A stretch of DNA of 64,000 nucleotides from Ancylostoma caninum. Lineage: Eukaryota > Nematoda > Chromadorea > Rhabditida > Ancylostomatidae. Position 1 is the stretch's first letter. Each line of letters begins with the position of its first letter. The stretch covers positions 124,001-188,000 of the forward strand of contig JBAJFG010000206.1 in assembly GCA_037903475.1 (NCBI GenBank), given 5' to 3'. Below are positions 28,524 to 61,345 of the stretch, piece after piece. The notes beneath the pieces were generated by a model. The model saw only the letters and a list, made by a program, of their open reading frames with translations, did no database searches and was not told where the DNA came from. The translations under genes were made by a program, and so were the position numbers.

Positions 28524-29246
28524 CTTTCAAAACATTGTCAACGGTTTCACTCACTTTTTTCTGATGTGGTCACCTTTTCCTAACATTTTGCGCAGGGCCT
28601 ACTGTTTGCTCGTGCCCAGCTGCGCTTGCTTATCACAACCCAGAAACTATGGCTGAAAAATGAAGGTGATGATCCTCCAAAATCTACATCCAAGTGGTGT
28701 TAGGTTAGCGCACGGTTTTCTCTTCCAGTTGAAAAAATTATTGACCACCTAAATTCAGCATCTCTGTGTAACTGAGGACAGTCACAGTTGTCTGACTTGA
28801 TCTTCTTTGTCAAAAGCAGACTTTGTCAGATCGAATTGATATTCACATTCAATTCATGTGAAGGACTCTCGAACAGAATTGCGCGGAAATTTTTGAAAAA
28901 GAAGATCTCTTTGTTGGTGATTCCGGAAACTTTTCAAACGGCCCTCGTAAAGTGTAATAATGAGTTTATGTATCGTAAGTACGTATGTGGGCACCGTCCG
29001 CTCCAAGATGATGAAGATCTGAACCTGGGCAAGGAGCGCGCCCTTTGTGTGTTCGGCGTGAGAGGACTGACTTGGCATCACAGCTACTCTGCGGCCTCGA
29101 TACGAAGAACGCTGGTACCGCTCAGCGAAAAATACTAGTACCACCACGGAATCCTGAATAAACTGTCTGATATTCTCGCTTTTATCATTGGAGATCATCG
29201 TATCGAACGGAACCGTAAGAAGACGGGTCCCACACTATTTCCATTG

Positions 29247-30240
29247 CAATTCCAGCAGTGTCGCTTGACGGAACCGCAATCTTCTTGCAATTTCGCTTTT
29301 TTTTCCTCGCATCGCCATAACTCTCTTCATTTTCAACCATTTTTGAAATGATGAATGGAGAGATATTTGGAATCAGGATGATCCAATCAATCCGGTAGTA
29401 TGCTTAAAATTTGAAGATTCAAGTGGCAATATTATCTAAGGATACAATCAAGAGGACTCGCTGTATCCAGTGTTTCCCAATTGTATGCTCAGGTACTTTT
29501 TTGAAAATGTACCGCGCTAGTTCCTCATTTTTTGTGAAGAATTTGTTACATTGCACTAAAAGTTTTTCGAACCCAGAAGGTGATTTGGACAAGAACGGCA
29601 CCTCATATGATTATTTCAGGATTTTCTACGAACAAGGATAGTAGTTTCATCAATTACAGGGACGATTTTTATAGTTTTAGTTGTTTTAAATGCTAAGCGA
29701 TCTGCGAGGTCTTTCCGACTACCACGACAACAACAACATGGCTGCGATTTGCTTCTAATCGCCCGTTATGCGATTGCGAGAGAATCTTGTTGTTTTTTCG
29801 TCACCGAAAAATCGGTCTCATCAGAGCCAAAAGGGATTTTCTGAAGGAAACGATCCACAGAGGCAAAACTTGTCATTTGTCTTTTGGACCTGTGCAACTG
29901 TAACAGTCGCATAATTTCGTGGATGGAGAAGCGATTTCGACGAGTTTGCAGTTTTATGAATTTCCTTTGAGGTTTTCGCTTTTCCCATTGCATCTAGTGT
30001 ACACGTTTTCACTCCACCTAACCAGAGAATATCGGTTCATTCTCAATAAATCCATTATAATTCGTTTCCCTCATATTTTCTAATCCACATCTCTGGCAGC
30101 CTGTTATCGGTATCGCTCGATGGATCGCTGGACCTCGCTATACAGTAATGAGCCCTGCGGTACTTCAGCGGCTCATGGAAGCGACCACATTTGAAAAGAT
30201 GAAGGAAATACTGAGAAGAGGAAACTTGAAAGAAAACTGA
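29247..30240. mobile_element. second copy of the 18100-19167 repeat family
   Basis: It aligns along most of its length with 18100-19000, sharing GTGTCGCTTGA, AATCAGGATGA, AAGGATACAAT and TATCGCTCGATGG blocks. Its right end (30150-30240) matches the other copy in inverted orientation and reads VLQRLMEATTFEKMKEIL on the plus strand, ending in TGA. Confidence 0.7.
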
Positions 30241-31258
30241 GAACCTCTCATTTTATCGGGGAAATATAGAATGAAATCCGATTTTCAGAGCTTTTCTATT
30301 TTTCTATACTTTATGATGTTCTATTTTCAGCGCTGCTGCCAACGAATTTTACTGTTACCGTCGAAGTTTACTGTAGGCAAATGGATTACGATGCTACAGC
30401 TTCTTTGTGGAAAAGGTTTTCTCCCTCAACGACAACGCTTGTACACACATTGCGAGGGAGACCTAGAAAAATATCTAAATTTTACTATCGCATGATCTGG
30501 CCCACCCAGCGTATTCATCAGAATTCGCGACAACGGGATCTGTTCCTGTTCCTATCTAATCACTTGCACAACACATTATTCGACAATCCGAAACTTGAAG
30601 TATCTCGGCAATTTTTTCGCGTCAAAATTTTAGATTTCACAAGTGGCATCCACAAGTTACCTAATAAGTGGCAATATTTTGTAGATAATGGTGGTTCACA
30701 AAATTATTAGACGTCAGCTGTATTTTAAAAGAAAAATGGGTTGAAAAAATATCCAAAAACGGTGAGATACTTTGCAGTTAACCTATTATTTAATATTCCT
30801 GTATAACCTATTCAGCTTGAATAACCTATTCAGCTTTCCTTGCGCTAATTTTTGTTTGTCTCGCTTGCTCTCAAGACACATGGTTCCTAATGCTTATGTG
30901 GCCTTGCTCTAGTTTTATGCTATGATGAAGTTATATTACTGCGTGAGCCAAGCACTTTTGCGCTGATGGTGATCCACCAGGCGCGTAGCTCTTGCTTCAT
31001 TATTCCTTCGTTTTATTAATGTGCTTAGACAGTGTAAGTATGGTGCACAGTGCACCAATCGAGTGAAGTTGACCATTACACCCAGAACTCCTGGTGTTGG
31101 CTCCTATGCCTCCTTTCGTGAATGAGGACATCTCGCCCTTGATGCAGGTGTTGGTATCATCATTGCTCAGCTCAACGTTTTTTGAACATGAAATCTATTT
31201 CATCTCGCAATATGCTCCTCCTACTATGTCTCTTTTCTAGTCCGCTACTGATTTTCTT
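30241..31258. other. intergenic 3' of UGT-B, no gene seen
   Basis: AT-rich spacer between the repeat at 29-30 kb and the UGT-B polyadenylation signal. Open frames at 30271-30495 and 30381-30710 have no recognisable domain. Confidence 0.5.
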
Positions 31259-31264
31259 TTTATT
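31259..31264 (-). terminator. candidate UGT-B polyadenylation signal
   Basis: A minus-strand AATAAA lies about 113 nt beyond the UGT-B TGA, a usual nematode 3'UTR length. Confidence 0.45.
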
Positions 31265-31376
31265 ATAACGGAAGAAACACTATATTTAATGTTTGAAGAC
31301 CTCCAAATTGTGATGATCAAGTAAAGAGCGCAGATTAGGTAAAAAAAAACACATGCCCAGCCACTGGTTCAATTCA

Positions 31377-54067
<22,691 letters not shown>

Positions 54068-54079
54068 GCTACGCAATCT
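54068..54079 (-). promoter_or_regulatory. candidate trans-splice acceptor before UGT-B ATG
   Basis: Minus-strand TTTCTTTAAG places an AG 10 nt ahead of the ATG, the same arrangement as in UGT-A. Spliced-leader addition is inference from position and known nematode biology. Confidence 0.35.
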
Positions 54080-54121
54080 TAAAGAAATAGAAGATTAGAT
54101 TTGCTGACTAAAACATAGTTT

Positions 54122-55183
54122 CAGCTTGGTGCGAAATTGATTGCCGTTTAAGGGTATGCACAAATCACAAACGTTTCTCTTGTATGAAATTTGAGCAACT
54201 TCAATCTAAATTGTGTGACCATTCAAAAGGGCTTTTAATCCTCTTTCAAAAACTACTCGAATATTCTGGCTAGCTCTTCTCAGTACAGCTGCGAACAAAT
54301 GATGAGCCTACGTGATTCTCAGGTGATCGTAGTTAATGACTGCAAACTCGATCACCTTGGACCGCAAATGTCCGATAATCTTGCATTTGTTTTGCCTTGG
54401 TATCGCCTCCTCATTACTAGTGAGCTAGGGTTTCGCAGTGCTTTCTCCTTACGATTTTAAACTCAAATTTAACTACGGTCGTGGTCGCCGGATCTTGCTA
54501 GACGATCAGGCGTTGATGGCAGCCATGGAACGTAAACCGGACCTTACCATTCGGACGATGAGGGCAGGGATGGAATTTCACTATAACACAGTTTTGAAAC
54601 ATCTGACCCCAACCAACAGGTTAAGGGAAGTGCGGACGTGAGCGCCACACGATCTGACCGATAATCAGCGTCTTTCCTGGTGTGACATAATTTCTAACTT
54701 ATTTTTTTTGGTCCCAAAGCGGCATATTTTTAGTCCACGTATTTACTGTAGATGAATTTCGATTCCTGTAGGAGTGAACCGAATCTAGTTTTCTCCTGCT
54801 CCAAGGTAGCGCTAAGCCTCTCACCTCAGAACTCATCCGGCAAAAACTGGCGCAGTAAGGCATCGAGGTTCTCACCCATTTTCCTTATACCTCAGACCTT
54901 TACCTCACTGAGTACCACTTTTTCTCAGTCTCAGAGATCTGTGACGCAAATCTGTGACAGCAGCTGATTGCTGAACCCGAGCATGCTGAGATCGCCTTCC
55001 AAGAGTTTTTAGATTTTTGCGATCTCAGTTCTCATTGTGGAAGCATAACGTTTTGAACGCTTTGATAAGGAAGATTTAGCGAATTAAATGAGCATTAAAT
55101 TGATGAAGAAAGTTGTGTTTACCCTATGTTATAACACTTTGAACTGGAGTGTTCGTTTCGGCAATTAATTTCGCACCAACCTG
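54122..55183 (+). mobile_element. mariner, 1062 bp, degenerate
   Basis: The ends CAGCTTGGTGCGAAATTGAT and inverted CGGCAATTAATTTCGCACC define it. The plus strand keeps an N-terminal helix-turn-helix stretch (DDQALMAAMERKPDL, RTMRAG, NTVLKHL at 54497-54600) and a degraded C-terminus near 54960-55090. A TA duplication is not clear. It lies only about 55 bp upstream of the UGT-B start, so it has probably replaced or separated promoter sequence. Confidence 0.8.
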
Positions 55184-56003
55184 ACAACAAGTGGGATCCA
55201 AAATGAAGAAAATGTGAGTGGAGGTTTCTATTCAGAAATTGAACTTCAATTCGGCACCATCTTTCATTTTTCGAAAAAGGAGCCGTTGGTGGGGAAACAT
55301 AGATCTTCTTTGTAAATGGTCTCACAGAGTTGTGGGTCCGAGCACTGAGAGATGGAATGTGGTCATGCAGTGCTGTGAAGCCAAAAATGAAGAAAGAATA
55401 TCGGGAATAGCATTCGTCAAGCTATCGATGTGCAGTTGTATTGGTCAACGGTAATAGTATTATTTTAGGTTTCATCCCTTTGCTAGCCTTCGACCATCCT
55501 AAAAGCTCACGTCCAGAATATTGTGAATCTGCGCTGTGCATTATAATCTACTCTTACACGAAATGTCGCTCCTAAAGACAATTTACGATCAAAGAAGTAG
55601 AGCTGCTAAACGTGTATCGGCTCTGCAGTTGAAAAAAGTTAAAAGCAGGAAGAATGCCTAGGAAGTGGAAGCGAGGTCATCGTAAAGAGTTGGAAAACTT
55701 CTCTAGAACTTATGAAAAGAACTTGTTTGCATGAAGTAAAAACTTGAATTCGCATCGTCATAGAAAGTGATAGAGAAATTCATCAAAATATTGACTGAAG
55801 GCGGAGGTTCCTTCGCACGCTTATCACTGACCTCCCAGTGATAACGTGTTCGGGAACTAGATACGAGTCGGAACACCCAGACATTCTGGACATGCAGAAG
55901 TTCGGGTATGCGCAGCTCAGTGTCCTTGGACTGGTCAGAAAGCTTTGCGACACTTGTATCACCATTTCATGAAAATAATTTTCACCTGTTGTATTTGGGT
56001 TAA

Positions 56004-56573
56004 AGGTAGCGTCCAGGCAAAAAATTCGATACTTCAAATCTGTCATCCACTTACTCCACTCGACGAACTGATTGCAACCGTATAAGTGTTACCCGTAAAA
56101 AGCTTGAAATTTCTGGTTTTTATAAGGCTGAAAGTTACGATGTGGACGAGTTGTCCGGTTAAAAATGAAAACGGAGCAACGAGGTTCCTTGAACTCTCGT
56201 ATTTTGAACAAACCAGCTATTTGTTGCTATAGAGCATCCTAAGTAACATTTATAACATCCTTTTGTTTTTTTTTGTTCATTTGTATTTCTTCTAATAACC
56301 CGCTTTATCGAAAATTCAGGTCGATGTTCCGGCGCAACAACTGTTGAAATACTTGTTAAATTTAGGGATACATGCTTAATAAGTTAATAGATGGTGACGT
56401 GCGTGTCATCCGCAGCAAAGGGAATGGAGAGGGACCAGACTGTCAGACAGTCAAACATGTCTTAACAATGTTAGACGAGATTTAATATGTTCTCACGAAT
56501 TCCTCGAATGGGCGGAGCGGGCACTGGATCGGCTTTGGGTGCTAATAGTGAAGATTCTGCCTGGACGCTGCCT
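56004..56573. mobile_element. TTAA-flanked non-autonomous DNA element D
   Basis: Termini AGGTAGCGTCCAGGCA and inverted TGCCTGGACGCTGCCT are flanked by TTAA (56000-56003, 56574-56577). 570 bp, no transposase. Its subterminal sequence differs from A-C (GTCCAGGC instead of CACCCACGG), so it is a sister subfamily. The flanks 55184-55999 and 56578-57277 show no gene. Confidence 0.8.
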
Positions 56574-57277
56574 TTAAACCCTCGCAGAACTTCCTGACCA
56601 ACGCAATTCTTCGATCAAATACAGAGGTGTAATTATACACGGGCGCATATGTTCAGATAATGAAAGTAGGAAAATTTCCTATATCCTTCCTCTTCAAGCT
56701 TTTTATCCCAAAATCCTTTGGACAACACAGAAATGGATGAAACCCGCTACTTAACCCAAATATATTACTGCGCCAGATTGGTGAAAGAAATCGCGGTGTC
56801 CATTTCCCGAAACGCTATGCGCACAAATTAATTTCTATCTCAATGATCTGCAGTACAAATTTTATCTTAACAGTTTATTAATTTTGAATTCCATTTTTTT
56901 CATAAAACGCAGGAACCTCGGAGTATGCTGTAATAACACCAATTTTGTCCTCGCTGTGAAGATGCATTTGGAGCATTCAATAATACAGGAAGCTTTACCG
57001 AATCGAGGGAATGTAATGGAACGTAACATAGTGGAGGTGTGTTCATCTGAAATCGTAATGGAAAATGTAACTACTTCAGCAAACCTATTGTCGAAAATGT
57101 GCTCGGCTTATCGAAATACCTCTCACCTTCGCTCATCAAAACATTCGTATTACTCCCGGCTACATTGAGGCTGGGTTTGAAGGTGTAGTTAACGTAGACT
57201 GTAAATATGTTCTTCTTTATTCGACGAGGGTGGGAGTGGAGTGACAGCGTGATAACAGAAACCGAAATGTTGATGTA

Positions 57278-57821
57278 TAGGGGTATCAAAAAGTTTCCGG
57301 CCTAGAGTACTTCCAAAAGATCTACAGCGAGCAAATTTTGTTGTAGTAAAATACAGGTCCCTCGAACACTAATACACTTTTCATGGCTCGATTTGAATTT
57401 TTTTAAACCGTTCAAGGTGCTGCATTTCTCATTTGACTCAGAGTATCTTTCAACAGCCGACTCTTTGACGTTTTCGACATCCAGTCCCATCGTGCGAAGA
57501 TGCTGTTTCAAATTACCAGACAGAAAATAGTTGCTGGGTGTAAGGTCCAAACTATAGGACATGTGATTCAGCAATTCGAATCCACGTTCTCGTGTGGCAG
57601 CAAGCGCAACTCCTAATCTGTGGACGGATGCGCTGTCGAAAAGCATGTGAAACCCACTACGGTTAGGTTAGAAAAAAGGGCCATTATTATTGAACGAGTC
57701 AGCTTAAGAACATGAAACTTGGCATGATGGATTTGAAGATTTTAGGCTACATAATCGCACTCAAAGTTTTGAGAAAAAAGGGATGGAACAGGTTGAGGCC
57801 GGAAACTTTTTGATACCCCTA
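57278..57821 (-). mobile_element. mariner deletion derivative, 544 bp
   Basis: The ends TAGGGGTATCAAAAAGTTTC and inverted GAAACTTTTTGATACCCCTA are flanked by TA (57276-57277, 57822-57823). The minus strand (57302-57646) encodes the transposase C-terminus: LFDSASVHRLGVA, SYSLDLTPSNYFLSGNLKQH. The motif normally ending PSDY is PSNY, so the third catalytic Asp is Asn. The N-terminal two thirds is absent. Confidence 0.88.
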
Positions 57822-57925
57822 TAGCTACTGAAGATCAAGTTAATGTTGTACGAGCAGGTGGTACGGTGTAGTAATCAGTTTTTGAACGACTTTCTCTTAG
57901 GCGCTTTTAATAACACCGATAAGGG

Positions 57926-58253
57926 AGCCGCTATACTCCTCGACGAGTATAGCACCTTGCGTCGCCGTCGCCGGCGACGGCAGAGCCGCCAATGTTGGCG
58001 ACAGCTCACAATAGATTTGCACCGAACCCGCAGTCGCCAACATTGGCGGCCGCCGATCGCCAATGTTGGCGACCAATCGATAGGCACAACGACGTCGCAG
58101 TCGCTGTTATCGGCGGCCGCCAATGTTGGCGATCGCCAGTCGCCAACTTCGACGGCCGCCGTGACGCTCTGCCCACAATCGATGCGCACCGGTGTCACCG
58201 TCGCCAGCGACGGCGACGCAGGTTGCTAAAGTCCTCGAGGACTATAGCGGCAG
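57926..58253. mobile_element. GC-rich foldback with repeated CCAATGTTGG palindromes
   Basis: The termini CCGCTATACTCCTCGA (57928-57943) and TCGAGGACTATAGCGG (58235-58250) are inverted. The interior repeats GCCAATGTTGGCGA or its complement at least four times and has further CGCCGTCGCC blocks that can pair. No coding evidence; a partial relative is at 32943. Confidence 0.7.
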
Positions 58254-58681
58254 TGTAAGTGATCCAGGCGCGATGATAATTTTATATTAGGGGTGTGCAG
58301 CGCTATACCTAGGAAAGGCGATGCGCATGATCTCTGCGAGTGGTCGCTCATATGAACTGTCCGATCTCCTAGTTAGGCTGCATAGCACTTTGTAGGCGGT
58401 AAACGCTACATGTTCTTCCTCGTTAGCGTCTTTTAAAATATGTTCGCATGTAGTATGCGAATTCAAGCCGAGATGTTCACCCAATTGGTACCTCCTTTTG
58501 AGGTACGAGCTTAGGTCAACCTACGAAAACGGCTCACTCATCGTCCACCGCAGCCTCTTATTCTCAACGGCTCCGTTCCCTCTCCACCCTAAGCTAGCCG
58601 TTACGAGCTCTGTCGTGCACGAGGGCATGAACTGCGAGAGACTCTGCGTACCGCGATTTATGACACTATTTCTTTTATTTT

Positions 58682-58979
58682 GGGCGCGTGTGGCGCAGTG
58701 GTAAGAGGCTCGCTGCGCACGCACACGATCGATGGTTCGATCCCGCCCGAAGCCAACCAAGCCTTCCATCACTCCGGGGTCGGTAAATTGGTACCAGAGG
58801 AGTCTGGGAGGATGAAGCACTGACTTGGTACATCGGGTGCCCCCCGCAAGTCATTGTACAGGGCACATACGCATTCAACGCCTCTACGATGCTCAGATGA
58901 AGTCGAATGCTTGGCGCATCCCTCGTGACGGGATTGATTAACGCCGACCACTTTATCCTTTATCCTTATTCTTTATTTT
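58682..58979 (+). mobile_element. tRNA-derived SINE
   Basis: The head has Pol III promoter boxes: A box TGGCGCAGTGGT (58691-58702) and B box GGTTCGATCCC (58734-58744). A tRNA-unrelated body follows, ending in an AT-rich tail of TTTATCC repeats (58951-58979). TTCTTTTATTTTG just before and TTCTTTATTTTG at the 3' end look like a target duplication. The tRNA part does not fold cleanly, so it is not a functional tRNA. Confidence 0.75.
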
Positions 58980-59009
58980 GATTCATGGCAAGCTCCCACT
59001 TCCGTTGCC

Positions 59010-59044
59010 AGGTTGTCGCGAAGTGCATGACTTCGCGACAACCT
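59010..59044. repeat. perfect 15-bp hairpin
   Basis: AGGTTGTCGCGAAGT, a GCATG loop, then the exact complement. No T-run follows and no gene adjoins it, so its role is unknown. Confidence 0.9.
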
Positions 59045-59639
59045 GACAACCTCCCAACAATGTGACAGGTTCCCAACACCTTTGCGACGCACCGCTCTCG
59101 CGTGTATTAGCATGCGGTTCGGCGCGAACCTGGCGCGCCTCGTCTCGAGCCAGCCTCGTGAGATATTCAAAACATGTTGTGACGACATGAAGGGGAGATT
59201 ACTACCAGCCCTTATGATCAAAAGTGATTGAATTGTTTCGAGTATTAACATCTGGATATGTTGAACGTAATGATGTCACCGTGTCACTATCCGGAAATGA
59301 AAGATAGGTTATCTCAGCCTATCTCTCAGCGTACAAGCTTGAGGAAACCTCCAATGTTTGTGGCTCTCATGATGCAGGTCCCTACAGCCTTTACTTAGGA
59401 GCCATATTAAATATGTGTTTCTGAGATTGGTAAAAACTCTATCCTTGTTTCTCCTATAATAGTCCCCTTCTTCTAAAGTTCGAGGAAACTTTTTACTCTC
59501 TCCATCTCCAGGTAGTTCTCACAAAAATGTGTTCTTCAAAGGAGCAAACAATAAACTAGTTTGGGCCTCAGAGAAAACATCATCAACGGTGCACACATTT
59601 ATCATTTACTCTGAAGTTTCTTCCCGCGTTGGATGCACG

Positions 59640-59860
59640 GTAAGAGGCCAATCCGCGGTGAAGCCGCTGTTGTCCGCGATAGGTCCACACATGCCCGCGG
59701 TGAAATACCTGGAGTGACGTCACTCCCGCACTATGCCCGCACACGTTCGCGGTGTATCCGTACGTCCCCGTGGTGTATTCACGATAACACTGCTTTTTGT
59801 GGTGGATCCGCGCTTGCACCACGATAGCTCCACGATTCTCCGCGGTGGATCCGCAATTCA
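59640..59860. repeat. degenerate CGCGGTG array
   Basis: About six units containing CCGCGGTG(A/G)A or close variants, spaced roughly 30-50 bp, some with GGATCCGC. No gene is supported in 58980-60062. Confidence 0.5.
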
Positions 59861-60062
59861 CCTCTATCGTTATCACCATTCATTCAGTGTTCGAGGAGGG
59901 CTCAGTTGTGGTGTGCACGCTCGTCGTCTACTCATTTACTCTCTGTCGCCGTCGCTTCAGTACATACTCGTAAATTTCCGCCACTGTTTGGTTCAGAACC
60001 TGTGCAGAGCCCCACCGAAAGCCTCCTGGACAGGGCGCCGTCAAGCTTCTAGCTCGGATATA

Positions 60063-61345
60063 CAGGGTGGGCCAAAATTATGGGTACTGCGCGCGCTGAT
60101 AACTTATTTGATAACTCGGGCGGCCTTAGGTACTCTTGATAGCTTTTGTGCTGTATTTTTTGCTTGGAAGTAGTGCTTTCTATCTGAGCTAGTTCGCTTG
60201 TCTGGTTCCAATATGGTAAGGTCTTCCGTCCACCGCTCCACGATCATCACATTGCACCAAGATGGAGTTTCGGCACGCGAGATTGCCAGACTTTTGGGAT
60301 TGTGCAGGAGCGTTGTCTTTAAGACGATCCGACGCTTTAAGGATCTGGGAACGTCAAAAGACCGTCCTGGTCGCGGAAGACCCCGTTCTGTTACAACCCA
60401 GGAAAATGTCAAGAAGGTGCGCGAGAAAATCCGCCGCAACCCTGAGCGGTCTACACGTCGGATGGCGCAAGAGATGGGCATTTCACGAGCTTCTATGAGG
60501 AGAATTGTTGGAAAACACCTTGGAATGAAGCCCTATAAGAAGAATAGATAGCATCTCATCACAGAGGCCCCAAAAATCAAGAGAAGTCAGTGTTGCAACG
60601 AACTTCTGGCACGTTTCAAAAAACAGCGTCACCGCCTGATCCTTTTCACGGATGAGAAGCTATTTACTGTTCAACAGGTACTCAACAAACAGAATGACAG
60701 GATTTATGCGTGCTCCAACCCTCATGTGGGCGTCAGCCGAAGTTCTCATCCAGCCTCCGTGATGGTGTTTGCCGGAATAACCGCGGATGGGAAGACACCG
60801 CTCATATTCGTTCCGCAAGGCATGAAAATTAATTCCGACAACTACCTGGAAATCCTGAAGAAGGAGCTGCTCCCCTGGGCTCAGAGCCACTTCGGAGAAC
60901 GAAAATGGACCTACCAACAAGACGGAGCGCCAGCTCATAATTCGCGGATGGTCCAGGATTGGTGTAGGCAGAATTTCCCTGACTTCATTAGCTCAAACCA
61001 GTGGCCCCCCAACTCACCGGACTTAAACCCGATGGATTATTCAATCTGGTCCGTTCTCGAGTCGAAGGCATGCTCAAAGCCACATCGCAGCATCAATTCA
61101 CTGAAGAGAGCGCTTCAGAAAGCCTTCGAAGAGCTCGACGGCGCGTACTTGCGTGCCACCGTGGACGCCTTCACGCACCGTCTGAAGGCCTGCATCGAAG
61201 CCAATGGTGGAATTTTTGAAATCTAATGTGAAGTATTGTTTGTGTATGACTTATAAAGATTGTCTTTCATGTATCTTCTCGAAGTTGTAGTTTTTGTATT
61301 TGTAATGATTAATTTAGTGAGTACCCATAATTTTGGCCCACCCTG
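60063..61345 (+). mobile_element. Tc1/mariner superfamily transposon (maT-like, DD37D)
   Basis: The 26-bp terminal repeats beginning CAGGGTGGGCCAAAATTATG are perfect inverted copies (60063-60088, 61320-61345), flanked by TA (60061-60062, 61346-61347). The perfect ends and single coding lesion mark a young copy. It carries the transposase described separately. Short inverted repeats of host sequence (GGACAGGGCGCCGTCA) lie outside both ends. Confidence 0.95.
60198..61226 (+). pseudogene. maT-like transposase with one in-frame stop
   Basis: The cut-and-paste transposase acts on its own terminal repeats. The frame from ATG 60198 runs to the final stop at 61224-61226 (343 codons including both stop positions) and is broken only by TAG at 60549-60551 (codon 118). 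Before the stop is a paired helix-turn-helix DNA-binding region (GVSAREIARLLGLCRSVVFK; GRGRP hook; MGISRASMRRIVGKHLG). After it is the catalytic core: FTDEKLFTV (first Asp), QDGAPAHNS (second), SPDLNPMDYSIW (third), with 37 residues between the second and third Asp, hence DD37D. The stop falls between the two domains. A sequencing or assembly error is the alternative explanation. Confidence 0.93.

Larger units (their letters stand above)
26792..28947. mobile_element. mariner-type element, 2156 bp including a nested insertion
   Basis: The termini CGAGGGCGGTTTGAAAAGTT and inverted CCGTTTGAAAAG-type right end are flanked by TA (26790-26791, 28948-28949). The interior is decayed. Related right-end segments recur near 40190-40280 and 50880-51225, and a related left end near 39182. 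No continuous transposase remains. Confidence 0.75.

Noticed and set aside
58682..58760. A functional tRNA gene
   Set aside because: Both promoter boxes are present, but the acceptor and T stems mispair and the sequence continues into a SINE body and tail.
59040..59250. GC-rich stretch as a coding exon
   Set aside because: No conserved protein motif or splice signals; the ORF on the minus strand is explained by base composition.
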